A stretch of 64,000 nucleotides of DNA from Abelmoschus esculentus (lineage: Eukaryota; Streptophyta; Magnoliopsida; Malvales; Malvaceae), in NCBI GenBank assembly GCA_035048815.1, contig JAUCBN010000026.1, forward strand, positions 12,221,501 to 12,285,500. Reading direction: 5' to 3'. The notes beneath the pieces are model-generated. The model was not told the origin of the DNA. It ran no database searches and saw only the letters and a program-made list of their open reading frames with translations. Below, piece after piece: positions 33,969 to 45,730 of the stretch; position 1 is the stretch's first letter; every line of letters begins with the position of its first letter. A program made the position numbers and the translations under genes.

Positions 33969-35190
33969 TGTTAGGTGGTATAATGTACTATTTTATTCCT
34001 CTTTTTACTCACGTTTATTGCTATACTTAAGCAATTAATTAGTTGCATATTAATATTTTTCATGCATTTTCATTAGTTGTCACCTTGTATCTTTCCTTGG
34101 TTGTTTTTTGTTAATTTTCAGTAGAAAAGATATTGTTGTGGTTTGTTTCCAAGTTTTGCAGAAAGTAAGCCTTGATGAAGGAGCTAGCTATGGAAAGAAA
34201 TAATGAAGAGAAGGCAAAGATGGGAGATATAGAAAGATTGAAGGATCAAAGCAAAGAATTAAATATATATTAGAAAGGGAAATATTCTAGCATGATTGTT
34301 TCCATCCCTATATTATTCCTTCAACCTTGTTGACCGAAAAACTCCATTAAAATGAAGCTTGTCGTCCACATCAAAGGGGAGCTAGATCGTGAGGTTGAAG
34401 AGAGGAAGCAAGTGTTGACATTTTCTTTATTTTTCCTCATCTTGTTTTATTTTGAGTGATGAGAGGAATGTTGGAAACTTTTGCCCAGACATTAACTAAT
34501 TCTAAGTTGGCTTGGGTTATTCTTGTGTTATAGATAATCTAATTTAATTTCTATTAAGTGTGTGGTGTGTTCTAAATTGAGGTTTACCTATTCTTGGTAT
34601 TTAATTTGTTTGTGAGAGAATCGGGAGAGGACCTCTATAAACGATTTATTTATCTAGATTCGGGATGATTGGATTCATGAAACGAGTAGGTATGGTTCAA
34701 TCCAAGTACGAAAGAACTAATCCGACTTAGGGATAAGTACAAGATTTCAACAGGTAAGAGAAGTTATGCTTTGCCAAACCTCGAGGATAGTCGCCCAAAT
34801 TGCCCGAGCAATTCCCTCATCACAACTTGCCCAAACAATCTACGAACTGACAACTCGGAGAAATTCTATAAGCAATCGATTGAGCCCAATTGTCAGAACA
34901 AGTTGGGTGGTGCGAGCACCCATTCACGAAGAAGAAATCATTCGACAGTCATTCATAATTAGGAATAATCCAACCTCATTTCTCTATCAATTATCTCAAT
35001 TACTTTATTTGCTCATTTATCATTTAAGTTTATTTCCAAATCAAACTTCTAAACAAATTGTGTTTTTTTCATTCAGTGCAAGAGATTAAATTCCATAAGG
35101 CGAATCAATACCTGTGGATACGATACTTTTTATACTATAACTTGAACGTGTACACTTGCACGCAATTGCGGAGTACTTTTACATGCAACA
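33969..35190 (+). repeat. Athila 3' LTR
   Basis: 1222 bp with TG...CA ends (TGTTAGGTGG to ATGCAACA). It matches the 5' LTR with scattered substitutions and small indels, which I judge by eye to be several percent. This is old enough for many mutations but still clearly the same insertion. Confidence 0.9.
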
Positions 35191-36133
35191 TTCCACAACA
35201 ACGAGCAAAAAGGAGAAGCTGTCATACTCCTATTTTGTCTAGGTATAAATACATATAATAAGGTTATAATAAATAGTTGATAAAAATAATTAGTTTAGGA
35301 AACAAATCGCACATAGATGGGAATGTTTACATACAACCATTCATTTTAGTTTAGAAAATAAATCTCACATTGGTAGAAAATGATCATTACATATAAGCAT
35401 TCATTTTGGTATAAGAAATAGATCCCACATTGGAAGAAAACCTCACAATCCCTTCCTCAAATGCCTATAAAAGGGAAGGATGTTTACTTGGAGGAGGAAG
35501 AGGAAGAAACAAGGAATTGTGGGAGCCTTGGAGTAAATCAAAAGGAATTATGATTGTCTATACAATGCAAAGTTTTGTATGTCCATAACTTTCTCTCTCT
35601 TTTTCCTTATAATATTTGTTTAGTTTATTATTTTTTTGAGGTATTAGAAATTTTAGTTAGAATATTTTAGGCTTTAAAATTAGTAGTTAGAATATTTTAG
35701 GCATTAAAAATTGTAGTTAAAATATTTTAGTCTTTCTTACTTGTAATAGAGTTTTTATGTTTTAAATAAAGTTTAATTTGATCCTTTGCCTTTTAATTAA
35801 TGCTATAATTATTTAATTTATTTGTATGCTTGCATGATTTAAATTCATAAGCATAATTGTTTAGGAAAGCACTTAATTTACACTTAGGTAATTATATTAG
35901 AGCCCTTTTAGCGTTTGTCACTCTAATTAATTAAATAATCTTTTTATAGTAAGAGAATTGTATTAATGAATTGTGTATTTAATTATATACCTTGGATGCA
36001 CTAAGTTGATCAATATTTTGACGTGCCAAGATGTTGACCAATGGTGTACTTTGGTATCACATTCAATGTGCCATTCTAACCTAAAAAATAATAAATAACA
36101 TAATGTTAGTATAAAAATAAAATTAATTAGGTA
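35191..36133 (+). other. AT-rich flank with three short repeats, possible LTR start
   Basis: An AAAAAGGAGAAGC run (35208-35219) stands before TGTCATACTCC, so a second LTR (perhaps of the Tat-like element) may begin at about 35219. At 35296, 35347 and 35408 a ~50-60 bp unit occurs with AAATC(G/T/C)CACAT(A/T)G and CATTCATTTT. The last reads GATCCCACATTGG. The phrase resembles the plant snRNA upstream element (TCCCACATCG), which also turns up in LTR promoters. CCTATAAAAGGG at about 35463-35474 is a TATA-like box downstream of it. No coding region. Confidence 0.4.
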
Positions 36134-38747
36134 AACAACTAGAATCACAATGTAACACCCAAAATTGGGACTAAAAGTTTTCTGGCCAGTTTAGAGGTCC
36201 AACGGACCGGTTTCGTCGGTTTAGCTTAGTTCATGATTAAATACTTAAAAATTAGTTTTAAATCAAAATAAATTATGGAAAATATTCTAAAATTCTGAAT
36301 TGAATTATATTTGACTTTGGCAAACTCAATTTCGAAAATTGACCATTGAATCCCTAGGATTTTGAAATTAGTGACTATTTTATAAAAATTAAAAACTTGA
36401 GAGTAATTTTATAAACAAAGCCAAAAATTTGAATCTTTACGGTAATTCTATATAATTCTAATCCTATTTGATCTAAGCCTTTCAAGAGTCCATATAAACA
36501 GCCATTAATCTCTTGTTTTAACCTAAGTAATAAAAATTCTCTAATTTTGACCCAAAACCTAAAAGTTCACTTTTTAAAAATACATCTTATTTAAATTTTA
36601 GTTTCTTCTTCTTCATGGATGACTCTTTATCATATTTTCAAGGTAAATATCTATTATTTTCAATAAAATTTTGTTTCTTTATTTTCCTATATTTTTCTTC
36701 TTTAAAATCTCTTCGTTTTTCGACGGGTTTACTAGTGTTTAAACCTTGAAAGGGGTGGGATCAATTTTGGAGGTGAGAATCATTCAAAAATCTGAAACCT
36801 AAAGTTCTTTGAAATTTCGAAGTTTTGTCTGATTATAACAATCTTTAAAGTCTTAAATTAAAAAATCACTTTTCTTGATAAAAAATTTATTATTTTCTTG
36901 ATTTTCGTTCAAGGATTTTCCATGGGTTTTTTTATACCTAAATACATGAATCTTGATGTTTTTAGATGTAATTAATATGAATTTTAAGTATCTAATCCAG
37001 CACCCAAAGGTTTAGGGGTGTTTAGAAAGGTTTTCGGTGAGTTCGGTTAGTTTTTATGGTGTTTTTAGGGTCTACCATGTATTGGTCTGAATTGAGGAAT
37101 ATTTGAGTGTGTTATAATGCACTAAACACTTTGGTTTTTTTGCTTGAATTAGGTCAAGAAGTAGAGGAACAAGTTTGGGAGATCAGAAAGCCAAATCACG
37201 TTTTTAGGTGACTTCCCGGGCAAGTTTCGGTAAATTGGTGAGTGGATTATGAGGGATGCTAATTTTTCATGGTTTTAAATGTGTTTTTAAAGGTTTGGGG
37301 GTGTAGGGAAGGTGTGAAAAACCTCTTATACTTGGAAGTAAGTTTTAAGTATTGCTTTCTTAAAGGTTTCCATATTATGTCTTGTTTTTACAATGTTATT
37401 TGTCATGCTCTTATTTTGTTGTGCATATATGATTATGCATGTGTTTTAATGCTTATAAGAATGTTTTTACAAAAGATTTTATATGTATATGATGCTCCCA
37501 CGTTTTTGTTATGAAAACATGAGAAAAAATGGTTTTTATCGGTTTATGCATTTGATGCATGTGTTAGTGAGATGCTTGTGCTTACATACTGTTTTAATTG
37601 GAAAACTTGAACATTGGTTTTTTTTTTTTTGGATATTAAAGACGATGGTAATGTGGATAAGTTGATCAATCAATAAGATATTCAAAAAATTTATTATCAC
37701 AATTTATTATATTACTTGTAGAAATTATTTTAATATGTTAGAAAGTAAAAAAGTAATCATTTGAGCATACATTGTTAGCAAGTAAAAAGTGTTTTTAGGT
37801 GAAATTGTATATAGAGAATGTCATGAATCCTTTGGAGGCTAAAAATAGTCCCTGAATTTTGAGCATGTAATTAAATGACTTGTAGAAATTATTTTAAGAT
37901 GAAATTTGAGATACAAGCATGTAATGAACTTAATTAAATATTGATAACATTAATTTTACAATCAGGGAATAAAATTCTGGAAATTATGATTAGGTCCCTA
38001 AAACTTGTTCGACTAAATTAGGACTCACTTCTCTTTAGTTTCCACTGCAATTGAACTCGGTCCTTGCATGAACATATAGAATCTAGTTAAAGCATTTAGA
38101 AAAGATAAATGAAGAACTTTTAGGGTTGTTTATTGGGGTGAGTCTCCTAATTAGCCTCGGTATTCTTCATGTAGCTCGTTCGATTCGGGTGGCGTCTAGA
38201 CCTAGTTGAGGGGCTACAAACAAATAGTATTATTAATTTCTCTAGGTGTCTAGACGGTAGTGTTCAATCGTTTGGATGTTACCATAATACACTCGGAATA
38301 TTAATAATTTAATAGGACCTTAATTATTTAGTTAATATAGCCTAATAGGATAGAACTTAAAATTGACCAAATAATAACATATCATGCATTTAAATATTCT
38401 AGAGTAGATCTTATACTTCTTCAAAATACAGGTTAAGTTTTCCTAACGTAATTGGACATCTTATTCAAGCTCGTGTTTAAAAGAAATATATTTTCTTATC
38501 CAAAATGATACCCTAATTCGAACGATATTCATTTGACAATGAAGAACTGAATTAAGATTATTATTCGAAATGCCAAAATTACACGTGTAATTAATAAGGT
38601 ACCGATTTTGGGATCTCGTAAGGGTCGTCCTTATGTGTAATAGACTCCCGAACCCAAATATTTTAAAAAGAAATCTTTGATTTGTTTTATGGTGTCTGAG
38701 CTACCTAAGTGGCAAGTGACGGCTCCAAGTTATTTTAAAATAAAAAT
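36134..38747 (+). repeat. Duplicated segment copy A, left part (TGTAAC LTR)
   Basis: From TGTAACACCC (36151) onward this matches 48344-50905 almost throughout. The similarity starts ~17 bp earlier, in AACTAGAATCACAA. It contains long AT-rich non-coding sequence typical of a large gypsy LTR. Copy A has ~40 bp (near 38110-38145) that copy B lacks. The 81-codon and 60-codon frames near 37269-37665 are also found in copy B and have no domain. The segment is cut at 38747 by the Athila-like insertion and resumes at 45731. Confidence 0.85.
38743..38747. repeat. Left target duplication AAAAT
   Basis: AAAAT directly before the TGATTGG start of the inserted element. The identical pentamer is at 45726-45730 just after its CA end. 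Confidence 0.85.
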
Positions 38748-40089
38748 TGATTGGTGATTTAAATAGTTACTTTTTAATTGTTAATTATTTTATTTTCATG
38801 AATTTGTCACTGCTAATTTGAGCGAATTTTGTTTGTTTTATGTGCAGTGACCTGTTTCTATAATTGGTGATTAAAAAAAGACAAATTCTGCAGTTTTTGC
38901 GACTGGAGACATGGGCACGACGTCGGGCATGAAGAAATGCTGATGTCGCAGTTTCTAGAAGATTCTAGAAGATTCTAGAGACAGTCCAGTCAGCGAGATT
39001 TGAGAGAATTCTAGAGACGGTTCAGCAACAAGATTTGAGAAGATTTTTAGGATAAGATATTTTGTTTTTAAATTTTAAACTCAAGAATTATCTTTTTATC
39101 TTTTATTTTATTTTTGAATTAGTTTATTATTTTTAGATTATTAGTAGCCTATAAATACCCTCTATGGGTAAGGCTTTAGATCATCCATCATTTATCTTTG
39201 AATTCTTGTCTTGTTTCTTATTTTATAAAATTTCTTTTCATTTCTTTATTTTTAGTCTTTTTAATATTTTGCAAAAATATGCTAAGTATGATAATTGATA
39301 TCATACTTAGCTAATTTCTTTTAAGTTGAGAGCTAACAATGAATCAATTCTAAGCGTGAGAATTGAATAGTACTTAATTCCCTTCAGGAAACATTCTTAT
39401 TTTTCTGTCAATCGGTCTTACTTACAAAATTAAAACATTTTCAAACCAAAAAGAGCTCGTTGGTCTGGATGTTGTTTTAATATACAGTGGGAGGAAGGGT
39501 TTGCCTGTGACAATTTTCGACTTCCTATGAACACACTTAGCGGCGGTCCGCTAAGGAAAAATGAGATCGAATTCGATTCTCGACGAGACAACATAATCCG
39601 AGTCGGCTTTTCCAGTACTTAATCTGATTGTTTTAACGATAATAGTTGTGGTTAATCCACTCAAGAATCATCTTTCAAAGATAGGCTTGAGAAGATTGGT
39701 TACAAGAGAGAAAGGCAAGTTACAATGGGTTGTCCTTGTAGACTGGAACCGACATGAATCCCGAAGTACAAATCATTTTCAATGATCGACAGAATTAAAA
39801 CAAAGTTAGCTCGAGGCGATTTGTTTATTGTTATTTTCAACTATTATTTTTTTCTCTCAATTTTTATTTTTACATTTTATTTTTTATTTTAGTTTCTTTA
39901 TTCTTCATCGCAATCTCATCAATCCCTCCTTTTTAATTAATTGTTTGCAACATATTGGACTGAAATCAATACAGAATTATATCAGAAGTTCCAAATTCTC
40001 TGTGGATCGACCCTCTTTACTATAATATCTTTTATTTATTTAATTTAAAGAGGAATATTTTATTTTGACTTGAAAAATAACGTTTGTCA
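38748..40089 (+). repeat. Athila-like 5' LTR
   Basis: Begins TGATTGGTGATTTAAATAG and ends TTTGTCA, closely matching 44377-45725. Compared with the 3' copy it has an extra AGATTCTAGA-type 12 bp unit near 38957-38980 and other small indels. It has a long T-rich tract at 39828-39905. CTATAAATACCC at about 39150 is a likely TATA box. Confidence 0.92.
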
Positions 40090-40091
40090 AA

Positions 40092-40113
40092 ATTGGCGCT
40101 GTTGCCGGGGAGT
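40092..40113 (+). other. Athila-like primer-binding site
   Basis: TTGGCGCTGTTGCCGGGGA just after the LTR end fits the tRNA-Asp type PBS (TGGCGCCGTTGCCGGGGA) with one difference. Confidence 0.88.
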
Positions 40114-40150
40114 TTTCGGCAAATTACTGATTAAATTTTGTTTTGTTTTT

Positions 40151-42664
40151 ATGATCAGAAGCAAACTGGGAAATCTTGTTGAACTTGACCCAGAAATCGA
40201 AGCAAGAGCTCGTAGAACTCACGGCGAAACACTTCGCCAGAAGAAACAACAAAGAGATCAAGACAAGCAAGCTAGTTCGGAATCTAATTCTGAACCATTA
40301 TCTCATACCCAATCCTACGGAGTGTCGAATCCGAACATATATCCTACCTCATCAAACGCAAATTTTGAACCGAGACAGATGGCCAACCAAACGATTAGAT
40401 AGTTAAATGCAACCCCCGAGATACAACAACCAGTTTGCATCACCTTTCCTAATGGCGAAACTCCGTTTCAACTTAAGACAGGATTGATCCTTCTCCTTCC
40501 TACTTATAATGGCCTGCCTAGTGAAAGCCCACATAAGCATCTCACATAATTTCATATGGTGTGCAGCAGTATGAAGCCTCAAGGAGTTTCTGAGGATCAA
40601 ATCAAACTAAGAGAATTTCCTTTTTCTTTAGCCGAAATAGCTAAGGAGTGGCTATTTTATTTACCGCCTAATTCAATTACTACTTGGGCTGAACTATCAC
40701 ATGTTTTCCTTGACAGGTTTTTCCCAGTGGCAAAAGCAAGTGAGTTGAGGTGATGTATTTTGGGAATTCAACAAAAAGAATATGAAACTCTTTATGATTA
40801 CTGGGAGAGGTTTAAAAAATTGTGCGCCAGTTGTCCGCAGCATGGTCTTTTTGAGCAAACACTCCTTCAATACCTTTATGAAGGAATGCTTCCAGTTGAT
40901 AGAAAAATGGTTGATGCCGCTAGTGGCGGCGCTCTCATTAACATGACAACCACGGCGAAAAGAACGTTAATTTCTACTATGGCGGCAAACTCACAACAAT
41001 TTGACTCAAGTGAACCTAGCCGACGGGTTCACGAGGTAAGTGATGTTTCAATTGAAAGCAAATTAGATAAATTAACTGATATTGTTCATTCGCTTGTTTT
41101 AGGAAAAATTAGAATAGCGAAAGCTTGTGGAGTTTGCAAAATGACAGATCATCCGACAGACTGTTGTTCATTACTAAGAGATGTATCCGAAGTACTAGTT
41201 AATGTTGTAGGAAATTCTTCGGGACCCCCTCAAAGAGCATACAATCCATATAGTAATACTTTCAATCAAGGATGGAAGGATCATCCAAACTTGAGTTACG
41301 GAAACAACCAAAATTTTCAATCGAGGGCTCCTCCTTTTCCAACCCAAACGCCACAGATATCCTCCCTTGAAACAATTGTTGAGAAATTGACTATATCACA
41401 AGAGAAGTTCCAAACTCAAACACATGCTCATCTTCAAGAAATTGACAAACAAATCAGCCAATTAACACAAAAAATTGGTCGCCTAGAATCTCAAGGTCAA
41501 TTATCATCACAAACTGAAATAAATCCTAGGGAAAATGTAAGTTCGATCAGTCTTCGAAGTGGCACCAACATCTCACCTGAAACTTCAAACAAGTCTGATA
41601 TACAAAAAGAAGATGTATCGTCAAAGAAACAAGAAAAAGATCCTTCGCCATCAAACATTTCTGGTAAATTTGCTTACACTTCTTCTTTTTCTTCTCCTTA
41701 CGATACTTTGCCTCCTTTTCCTTCTAGGCTTATAAAACGAGATAAGACAACGAAAGAGAAAGAAATCCTCGACATCTTCAAGAAGGTAGAAATTAATATC
41801 CCTTTTCTTGATGCAATCCGAAAAATACCCAAGTATGCAAAATTCTTGAAGGATCTTTGCACAAACCGAAGGCGATTGAATGAGAATGAAAAGGTGAACC
41901 TTGGCAAAAATATTTTAGCTATCTTTCAAAAATGGCTTCCACCAAAATACAAAGATCAAGATATGTTCGCCATACCGTGCAAAATTGGTAATGTTGGAAT
42001 GAAGCGCGCAATGTGTGATTTAGGCACATCTATCAATGTGATGTCATTTTCCATCTATAACAAAATTACCAATGAACCATTGAAAGAGACGAGTGTGACA
42101 GTACAACTCGCCGATCGATAGATCATCTACCCCGAAGGAGTTCTAGAAAATGTTTTAGTGAAGGTAAATGATTTAATATTTCCTACTGATTTTTATATAA
42201 TTGACATGGAAAATGATCGCAGTAATATTGGATCTGAAATACTTCTTGGGCGACCATTCTTGAGCATAACACACGCGAAGATTGATGTTCGTAGTGGCAT
42301 TTTAACTATGCAATTTGATGGGGAAGTCGTCAAGTTTGATGTATATAAAGCCATGAAATATCCAGATAATGTGGAAAGCTTGAATTTTATTGATATTGTT
42401 GATCCATTTGCTAATGAATTTTTGGAGACTAATTTGATATTTAATTTTTGTAGGGAATTAGAAAAAGAGGAATTTAAAGATATGAAGTTTGAAGAAATTT
42501 TTTCTACAATTTATTCTACTTCTAATTTTCATTTAGTGCCTTCAAAAATTAAATCTTTTCCATCAATCTTGCAGGAATCAAAGATGGAGATAAAGCTACC
42601 ACTGGATAAGTTGCATATTGAAGAAGACATTTTGTTGAAAAATTTGAAGGAACGTCATGGTTGA
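40151..42664 (+). pseudogene. Gag-protease frame of the pol-less Athila-like element
   Basis: One reading frame of about 838 codons from ATG 40151 to TGA 42662, broken only by four stops (TAG 40400, TAA 40547, TGA 40751, TAG 42119) and no frameshift. The largest uninterrupted piece is 40760-42121 (453 codons). It opens with a basic, Gln-rich N-terminus. The gag capsid core is LREFPFSLAEIAKEWLFYLPP through YDYWERFKKLCASCP. A zinc knuckle CGVCKMTDHPTDC is at about 41126. A Pro/Ser/Lys-rich linker precedes the aspartic protease CDLGTSINVMS at about 42013, in which the Asp and Gly of the motif are intact. The last 168 codons have the LLGRPFLSI flap. It ends without RT. Confidence 0.9.
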
Positions 42665-44376
42665 AAAAATTCTCATAGAGAAATTCTCAGTTGGACAAAG
42701 CACGTGAATTAGAAAAAGAACTTCTCACAAAACCTGTAGTCTGAATCAGGTCGTCAAGCTAATGACGTTAAACGAAGCGCTAAATGGGAGACAACCCATT
42801 TTCTTTGTTTTTATTTATTTATTTATTTTCATTCATTTTTTTTATTTTTATCTAATTTATTTTCAAATAAATTTGCACATATTTTTTTCTCAGATTCAAA
42901 TGGCTTGGTTGTGCACGAAACTTGAAAAATGCAAATGAAGAATTGTATACTCCTTAATGCCTCAAAAGACATCATTCTCCCCATAAACTGACAACATAAC
43001 TCACCTTAGACACGGGGAGTATCTCTATTCCTTCTCTTATATTTAATTTTCATATTGAGACAATATCATTTAAGTGAAGGGAGTAAAGGTTGAATCAAAT
43101 TCCATCTTACTTGTTTTATCATTTGCTTGATTGGATGCCTTGATTGAATTGGTTGAATGCTTAGTTAATTTCTTTCCTTTTCATCAAATATCTTAAGCAT
43201 GCTGTGATTATCTAAGCTCTTTTAATTATTTTGGATTTAGAACACTCTTGATAGTTGAATTGCATGAGTAGGAATTTAATTTGACTTCTTTGTAACATGC
43301 CTTGATTTTGTCTATTGAACTTTCGCCTAACTTGATTAATGTAACACACTTTGGTAAGGTATTGAGCCTTGAGCATGTTTCATCTATTTTTATGCTCGTT
43401 TTCCTTGTTTGAGTGTGTCGAATTAAATATTGGAAATCTAGAACTTTTAGCATGAATACATTTTAAGGCTACACATGAAATATGATGTTTTGATATGATT
43501 TGGGCATAGGATTTACCCCATTTTTACCCAAGAAAAAAACCTAACCTTTTAATTTTCCATTAGTGAACCAATTTTGAGCATATATCTTTTTTTTTATTTT
43601 ATCTCAATTTTAGCCTTTAAGCCTTTTTTTTATCATTCTCTTTTCTTACCCTTTTTCAGGACAAAGAATTGAAGAGTAGTAATGTCTTGTTCCACGAAAA
43701 AATGAAAGAAAGAAGAAGGAAAAAATGAAAAAAAAAATGAAAAAAAGAGGAAAATGCGAAAAAGAAAAACAAAGAGAAAAAAAGGGAAAGAAAGAAAAAA
43801 AATCAAAAAGAAAACAAAAAAATGAAGTAAAAAAATAAGAAAAAAAGAGTTTAATCGATTTTGGTTTTATTTTTTCTTATTTATTTCATGCACCTTATTT
43901 GATCGTGGATGTTGGTTATGAATTATTTGTCTTGATTACATGCCTCATTTTAAGCCTTTTTCCCTACATTTACCTAAGCCCTGTTATACCCTTTTGAAAG
44001 ACCCATTGATCTTGCATCTTATTTCTTCTAAGTAGTAGAGAATTAATTATGTCACAAGCTTATGGAAATCCTTGTTTGATTGCGACTTTGAGCAAAACAT
44101 TGCACCCGAAACACATTTGAGCGATTTGAGTGAAACCTTGTGAGGAATTGAGCTAGGTTGAATTTTTGATTGATGAAGGATAGGAAGTTACAAGGATGTT
44201 TATTTTTACTTATGTTTATTCTCCTTGATCGATGTTTTGGTTCATTTAGTTATTGAGAGCATTGATTTTCATAAATTGTTTAAGTATGAGATGAATTGGA
44301 GGATTGCAAACTAGGTGTTTGATTGATTTGATTAAGGCATACTTGAGGTCAAGTATGAGACAAGTCTGAGGGAATT
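42665..44376 (+). other. Untranslated region with conserved block and purine tract
   Basis: No RT or integrase. At about 42762-42800 lies AATGACGTTAAACGAAGCGC then TGGGAGACAACCC, a block I remember from the 3' side of other Athila-type gag-pol regions; its role is unknown. A long A/G-only tract (GAAAAAA, AAGAAGG, AAAAGGG) covers about 43697-43850. The stretch ends in a purine run GTCTGAGGGAA (44365-44374), the likely polypurine tract before the LTR. Confidence 0.65.
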
Positions 44377-45725
44377 TGATTGGTGATTTAAATAGTTACT
44401 TTTTAATTGCTAATTATCTTATTTTCATGAATTTTTCAAAGCTAATTTGAGCAAATTTTGTATGTTTTATGTATAGTGACCTATTTCTATAATTGGTGAT
44501 TAAAAAAAGAAAAATTCTACATTTTTTGCGACTGGAGACATGGGCATGACATCGGGCATGAAGAAATGTTGATGTCGCAGTTTCTAGAAGATTCTGGAGA
44601 TAGTCCAATCAACAAGATTTGAGAGAATTCTGGAGACGGTTCAACAACAAGATTTGAGAAGATTTTTAGGATAAGATATTTTCTTTTTAAATTTTAAACT
44701 CAAGAATTATCTTTTTATCTTTTATTTTATTTTTGAATTAGTTTATTATTTTTAGGTTATTAGTGGCCTATAAATACCCTCTATGAGTAAGGCTTTGGAT
44801 CATCCATCACTTTGTCTTTGAATTCTTGTCTTGTTTCTTATTTTATAAAATTTCTTTTCATTTTTATTTTTAGTCTTTTTAATATTTTGCAAAAATATGC
44901 TAAGTATGATAATTGATATCATACTTAGCTAATTTCTTTTAAGCCGAGAGCTAACAATGAATCAATTAAAAGCGTGAGAATTGAATAGTACTTAATTCCC
45001 TTCAGGAAACATTCTTATTTTTCTGTTTTATTAGTTTGGTAATCGGCCTTACTTACAAAATTAAAACATTTTCAAACCAAAAAGAGCTCGTTGATCTGGA
45101 TGTTGTTTTAATATACAGTGGGAGAAAGGGTTTGCCTGTGGCAATTTTCGACTTCCTATGAACACACTTAGCGGCGGTTCGCTAAGGAAAAATGAGATCG
45201 GATTCGATTCTCGACGAGGCAACATAATCCGAGTCGAGCTTTTCCAGTACTTAATATGATTATTTTAACGACAATAGCTGTGGTTAATCCACTCAAGAAT
45301 CATCTTTCAAAAATAGGCTTGGGAAGATTGGTTACAAGAGAGAAAGGCAAGTTACAATGGGTTGGTCCTTGTAGACTGTAACTGACATGAATCCGGAAGT
45401 AAAAATCATTTTCAATGATCGCCAGAATTGAAACAAAGTTAGCTCGAGGCGATTTTTCATTGTCATTTTCAACTATTATTTCTTTCTCTCAATTTTTATT
45501 TTTATTTTTACATTTTATTTTTTATTTTAGTTTCTTTATTCTTCATCGCAATCTCATCAACCCCCTTTTTAATTAATTGTTTACAACATCCTTGACTGAA
45601 ATCAATACAGAATTACATCAGAAGTTCCAAATTCTCTGTGAATCGACCCTCTTTACTATACTATCTTTTATTTATTTAATTTAAAGAGGAATATTTTATT
45701 TTGACTTGAAAAACGACGCTTGTCA
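44377..45725 (+). repeat. Athila-like 3' LTR
   Basis: 1349 bp, TGATTGGTGA to GCTTGTCA. High identity to the 5' LTR by eye, with small indels. The - strand 64-codon frame here is a shadow. The AAAAT that follows (45726-45730) completes the target duplication. Confidence 0.92.
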
Positions 45726-45730
45726 AAAAT
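45726..45730. repeat. Right target duplication AAAAT
   Basis: Identical to 38743-38747. It is followed directly by AATACTTG, matching AATACTCG in copy B. Confidence 0.85.

Larger units (their letters stand above)
25759..35190 (+). mobile_element. Athila-type Ty3/gypsy element, complete but inactive
   Basis: A 9.43 kb + strand element with LTRs of about 1.2 kb. It has the tRNA-Asp type PBS typical of Athila, a long gag, protease, RT, RNase H and integrase, and a ~1.4 kb untranslated stretch before the 3' LTR. The flanking pentamers are TTGCA (25754-25758) and TTCCA (35191-35195), four of five matching, a plausible decayed target duplication. It sits inside or beside the untranslated repeats of the Tat-like remnant, so it is probably nested. 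All coding parts have stops or catalytic changes. No env-like frame was seen downstream of pol. Confidence 0.93.
38748..45725 (+). mobile_element. Athila-like element with gag and protease only
   Basis: A 6978 bp element with LTRs of 1342 and 1349 bp, a perfect AAAAT target duplication, an Athila-style PBS and one long gag-protease frame. No RT, RNase H or integrase motif is found between the protease (ends 42664) and the 3' LTR (starts 44377). Only 1.7 kb of untranslated sequence lies there. Such gag-bearing, pol-less elements have been described in plants as TR-GAG. It would need RT and integrase from a relative. It is inserted in copy A of the duplicated segment, so it arrived after, or in only one of, the duplicates. 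The uninterrupted site can be read in copy B near 50905. Confidence 0.92.

Noticed and set aside
35296..35420. A U-type snRNA gene promoter
   Set aside because: The TCCCACATTGG phrase is only similar to the plant element, occurs three times as part of a repeat and is not followed by a recognisable snRNA.
37269..37665. 81 and 60 codon membrane-like proteins (also at 49453)
   Set aside because: They lie in a T-rich LTR-like repeat and their hydrophobicity comes from T-rich codons. The copies differ by indels that break the frame.
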